From the NCBI GenBank assembly GCA_963575745.1, contig CAUYUJ010014616.1:911097-975096 (forward strand): 64,000 nucleotides of DNA. The letters run 5' to 3'. The stretch is from Prorocentrum cordatum (Eukaryota; Sar; Dinophyceae; Prorocentrales; Prorocentraceae). Below the pieces are notes generated by a model. That model had not been told where the DNA came from. It ran no database searches and saw only the letters and a program-made list of their open reading frames with translations. A program made the translations under genes and the position numbers. Shown piece after piece: positions 63,961 through 64,000 of the stretch (position 1 is the first letter of the stretch; each line of letters starts with the position of its first letter).

Positions 63961-64000
63961 TCATCAGCAACAGCATCGTCATCAACGTCATCAACATCAT

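Overview
The window looks like nuclear DNA of a GC-rich dinoflagellate. The strongest evidence is a full-length copy of the 22-nt dinoflagellate spliced leader (36839-36860), set in genomic DNA 73 bp upstream of an ATG. Supporting evidence is the density of simple repeats, retroelements whose protein style matches those known from dinoflagellates, and the lack of any bacterial-style operon. I cannot name the species; a large GC-rich genome such as Prorocentrum would fit. Very little of the window is ordinary host coding sequence.

Layout. 1-5.2 kb: degenerate minisatellites and unannotated spacer. 5.27-5.58 kb: an HSP90 middle-domain fragment. 6.4-10.04 kb: a decayed Ty1/copia polyprotein, followed by (CA)n, (CTC)n and a LINE-like remnant (11.15-11.47 kb). 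11.5-18.9 kb: minisatellites and GC-rich spacer. 18.98-25.17 kb: a very large composite satellite element containing a 1.5-kb (TAC)n tract and a minisatellite flanked by inverted repeats. 25.30-32.80 kb: the best-preserved element in the window, a tyrosine-recombinase (YR) retrotransposon with split direct repeats (A1 - ORFs - B1 - A2 - B2). It carries a Cys-Pro/TM ORF, a gag-like ORF, RT-RNase H, a cytosine-methyltransferase-like ORF and a YR. It sits inside another copy of the satellite element, and an uninterrupted paralogue at 35.3 kb serves as an empty site. 33.7-36.7 kb: two more satellite elements. 36.84-37.97 kb: a spliced-leader-tagged secreted protein gene with a GDPH (von Willebrand D-like) motif, probably a re-integrated mRNA, now frameshifted. 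38-44 kb: dispersed repeats and a 340-bp tandem family. 46-47.6 kb: a homogeneous 90-bp satellite. 48.6-49.2 kb: an unrecognised coding-like ORF. 49.7-52 kb: (CTC)n tracts. 52.6-53.95 kb: a copia-type gag pseudogene with a zinc knuckle. 54.65-55.57 kb: a reverse-strand satellite element. 55.6-57.4 kb: weak coding candidates. 57.43-57.59 kb: a small element with perfect 27-bp terminal inverted repeats. 57.6-64 kb: minisatellites.

The YR-retroelement ORFs form one functional unit: the gag-like protein, RT-RNase H for cDNA synthesis and YR for integration of a circular intermediate. The methyltransferase-like ORF has an unknown role. The satellite elements, of which there are at least seven copies in both orientations, share terminal sequences and behave like a dispersed mobile family carrying an internal 87-90-bp tandem array. 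Most long open frames elsewhere come from simple repeats or from the lack of stop codons in GC-rich DNA. Domain names were assigned by reading translations and recalling family motifs; no database search was run.
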